From Streptomyces ambofaciens ATCC 23877 (lineage in GTDB: Bacteria; Actinomycetota; Actinomycetes; Streptomycetales; Streptomycetaceae): a DNA stretch of 64,000 nucleotides. Position 1 is the first letter of the stretch. Each line of letters opens with the position of its first letter. Where the stretch lies: assembly GCF_001267885.1 (NCBI RefSeq), contig NZ_CP012382.1:2715001-2779000 (forward strand), in the 5' to 3' direction. Of the stretch, positions 63,101-64,000 are shown piece by piece. The notes beneath the pieces are model-generated. The model had not been told where the DNA came from and searched no databases. It saw only the letters and a program-made list of their open reading frames with translations. The position numbers and the translations under genes were made by a program.

Positions 63101-64000
63101 CCTCCTCGGCGGCGGCGCCCCGGCGCTTGCGGCGGCGACGCGACCCGGCGGACTGCTCCTCCGGGAACTCCTCGGTCTCCTCGGGCACCGGTGCCGGAGC
63201 CGGTGCCGCCCCGGCGGCCTCGGCGGCGGCCTCGGCGGCGGCACGCTCGGGCGTCTGGAACTTGGGCTCGGCGAAGACGGGTGCCTGGAACACGGCCACG
63301 GCGGGACGCGACGGACGCTTGGGAGCGTCGTCCTCGCCGGACGCCCCGGCGGTCTGCGCGGGCGCGGCGAAACCGGAGGCGGCCTTGCGGGTGGACCGGC
63401 GGCGCGCTCGGCGCGGAGCGGCGTCCTCGACGGGCTCGGCGGGCGCGGCGGCCTCAGCCGGCGTCTCGGGGGCCGGGGCGGGCTCGCCGGTCTCGGCACT
63501 GGTCTCGGCGGGCGCGTCGGTGGCGGCGGCCTCGCGGCGCGTGGCGCGACGGCGACCGCGGCGCGGAGCGGCATCCTCGACCGGCTCGGCGGGCTCGGCC
63601 TGCGCGGCAGCCTCGGCGGGCGCGGCATCCGCCACCTGAGCGGAGGACACCTCCGCCACGGCCGGCTCACTGGCCGAGGTCACACTGCGCGTGGCACGAC
63701 GACGACCACGACGCGGAGCGGCGTCCTCGACCGGCTCGGCGACGGACTCGGCCTGCGCGGAAGGCTCGGCAGGCGCGGCGTCCGCCACCTGAGCGGAGGA
63801 CACCTCCGCCACAGCCGACTCACTGGCCGAGGTCACACTGCGCGTGGCGCGACGGCGACCGCGGCGCGGAGCGGCGTCCTCGACCGGCTCGGCGACGGAC
63901 TCGGCCTGCGCGGAAGCCTCGGCGGGCGCGGCGTCCGCCACCTGAGCGGAGGACACCTCCGCCACGGCCGGCTCACTCGACGAGGTCACACTGCGCGTGG
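60162..64000 (-). CDS. rne: ribonuclease E/G, N-terminus outside window
   Basis: At least 1279 codons are visible and the gene runs off the right edge; the GTG at 63989 is an internal repeat codon, not the start. The order is an Arg/Ala/Glu-rich N-terminal extension with 51-residue repeats (to about 62700), then the catalytic core: S1 domain (YVGNVYLGKVQNVLPSMEAA), 5'-sensor, DNase-I-like site with IVVDVNTGKFTGQGG and IIVIDFIDMVLES (the two metal-binding Asp regions), and Zn-link CVHCNGRG. A second disordered extension ends in Lys/Ala repeats (KKATAKK, KKTAAKK). The enzyme starts mRNA decay and matures rRNA/tRNA. Both arms flanking the core carry RRRATR motifs likely to bind RNA or partners. 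Confidence 0.95.
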   Translation of the reverse strand, partial: TRSVTSSSEPAVAEVSSAQVADAAPAEASAQAESVAEPVEDAAPRRGRRRATRSVTSASESAVAEVSSAQVADAAPAEPSAQAESVAEPVEDAAPRRGRRRATRSVTSASEPAVAEVSSAQVADAAPAEAAAQAEPAEPVEDAAPRRGRRRATRREAAATDAPAETSAETGEPAPAPETPAEAAAPAEPVEDAAPRRARRRSTRKAASGFAAPAQTAGASGEDDAPKRPSRPAVAVFQAPVFAEPKFQTPERAAAEAAAEAAGAAPAPAPVPEETEEFPEEQSAGSRRRRKRRGAAAEEAAEERATAAVPQDEPEAETDADADADESGEEHDDADGSEDSGSRRRRRRGGRRRRRGDSADGDGGDSADETEHTGAEQAVQDAEDTAEQVEEDAEEDEDASGESGGSSSSRRRRRRRRRAGDASGEGEPSTDDPERTVVKVREPRPAREKSSEPSDEVQSIKGSTRLEAKKQRRREGREQGRRRVPIITEAEFLARREAVERVMVVRQHGERTQIGVLEDGVLVEHYVNKEQATSYVGNVYLGKVQNVLPSMEAAFIDIGKGRNAVLYAGEVNFEALGMANGPRRIESALKSGQSVLVQVTKDPIGHKGARLTSQVSLPGRYLVYVPEGSMTGISRKLPDTERSRLKTILKKIVPEDAGVIVRTAAEGASEEELRRDVERLQGQWEEIQKKAKGSGSSNAPSLLYGEPDMTVRVVRDIFNEDFSKVVVSGDDAWQTIHGYVAHVAPDLADRLSRWTSEVDVFATYRIDEQLAKALDRKVWLPSGGSLVIDRTEAMIVVDVNTGKFTGQGGNLEETVTRNNLEAAEEIVRQLRLRDLGGIIVIDFIDMVLESNRDLVLRRLLECLGRDRTKHQVAEVTSLGLVQMTRKRVGQGLLESFSETCVHCNGRGVIVHLDQPTSAAGGGGGSKRRKRARAGADQPHEHEHAAGVETGPTAEQEADTESEAEVAAEVAEPVALPAPDFVPDEELYSSAAEAEAAATRGRGRRRASRRASAPAGAPKAKGEARRAEAPTAQDVTAEEEVERPVVQEPAAEILAEPAAVEDAVSGAPAPAATEAPAPEEAAPKGRTRRRATRKVSAPAGSPAGAEAAVVTVPEAAPAERAPQPESAAEAPVAAEASTEPSGTAAESAAPARPRRRAVRKPTTATASEETAVMVVPSGQAEEPAEQAPAAEAPEAEAADEAAPAKKAAARKTAKKATAKKAATKKTAAKKTTTAKKATAKKAAKTTTAKKATAKKATSKKTAAAAQQAPSSVTAATDEG
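63531..63989. repeat. in-frame 153-bp tandem repeats in the RNase E/G N-terminal extension
   Basis: Three units of about 51 residues (153 bases) share VAEVSSAQVADAAPAE and the ending PVEDAAPRRGRRRATR. Units begin at 63989, 63836 and 63683 (minus strand) and the array probably continues beyond the window. A fourth, diverged ending PVEDAAPRRARRRSTRK follows. DNA identity between the first two units is very high, so copy number is probably variable. Confidence 0.9.

Overview
The window is high-GC actinobacterial DNA, almost certainly a Streptomyces chromosome. Coding density is high, third codon positions are strongly G/C, GTG starts are common, and the recognisable genes are core housekeeping ones. 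From memory, the order tricorn protease, rsmE, dnaJ2-hrcA, hemW, lepA-rpsT, holA, comEC-comEA, leuS, rsfS-nadD, proA-proB, obg-rpmA-rplU, RNase E/G matches the core of Streptomyces coelicolor-type chromosomes. I could not align it. There is no phage, IS element, CRISPR array or secondary-metabolite cluster.

Layout: 1-5.2 kb holds a partial tricorn protease, a lipoprotein, a small unknown protein, and the coupled pair rsmE/nitronate monooxygenase. 5.3-10.6 kb holds the hrcA-dnaJ heat-shock operon behind a perfect CIRCE operator, an MBL hydrolase, a DUF3097 protein and hemW. 10.6-18.5 kb holds a histidine-kinase-like/GAF/SpoIIE phosphatase with a collagen-like linker, a long-chain acyl-CoA ligase, lepA and divergent rpsT. 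18.5-27.5 kb holds holA, small unknowns, a YceI protein, arylamine N-acetyltransferase, comEC/comEA, DegV and a membrane-anchored coiled-coil protein. 27.8-31 kb holds leuS behind an apparent leucine-leader attenuator. 31.2-34.1 kb holds a translationally coupled redox pair: a ferric-reductase-like cytochrome b and a NuoF-like/3Fe-4S ferredoxin fusion. 34.1-35 kb holds two identical tRNA-Ala(GGC) genes around two tiny zinc-ribbon genes. 35-42.6 kb holds a histidine phosphatase, rsfS, an LCP/LytR_C protein, nadD, two mini membrane proteins, an M48 protease and two membrane proteins sharing a cytoplasmic motif. 42.8-46 kb holds proA and proB. 46.2-56.5 kb is a cell-wall polymer region: three CDP-glycerol-glycerophosphotransferase-like enzymes (two fused to GT2 domains), galE and a decayed GT4 glycosyltransferase. 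56.6-64 kb holds obg, rpmA, rplU, a glycerol-1-phosphate-dehydrogenase-like enzyme and the RNase E/G gene, cut by the window end.

The least-described material is the leuS leader with its Leu-Leu-Leu peptide and terminator, the cytochrome b/NuoF-ferredoxin pair with an altered Fe-S motif, the paired membrane proteins sharing an SVVFDExFVRAA motif, and three separate genes whose stop codons lie inside short tandem repeats. Many long antisense open frames exist but are shadows of real genes and are not listed.
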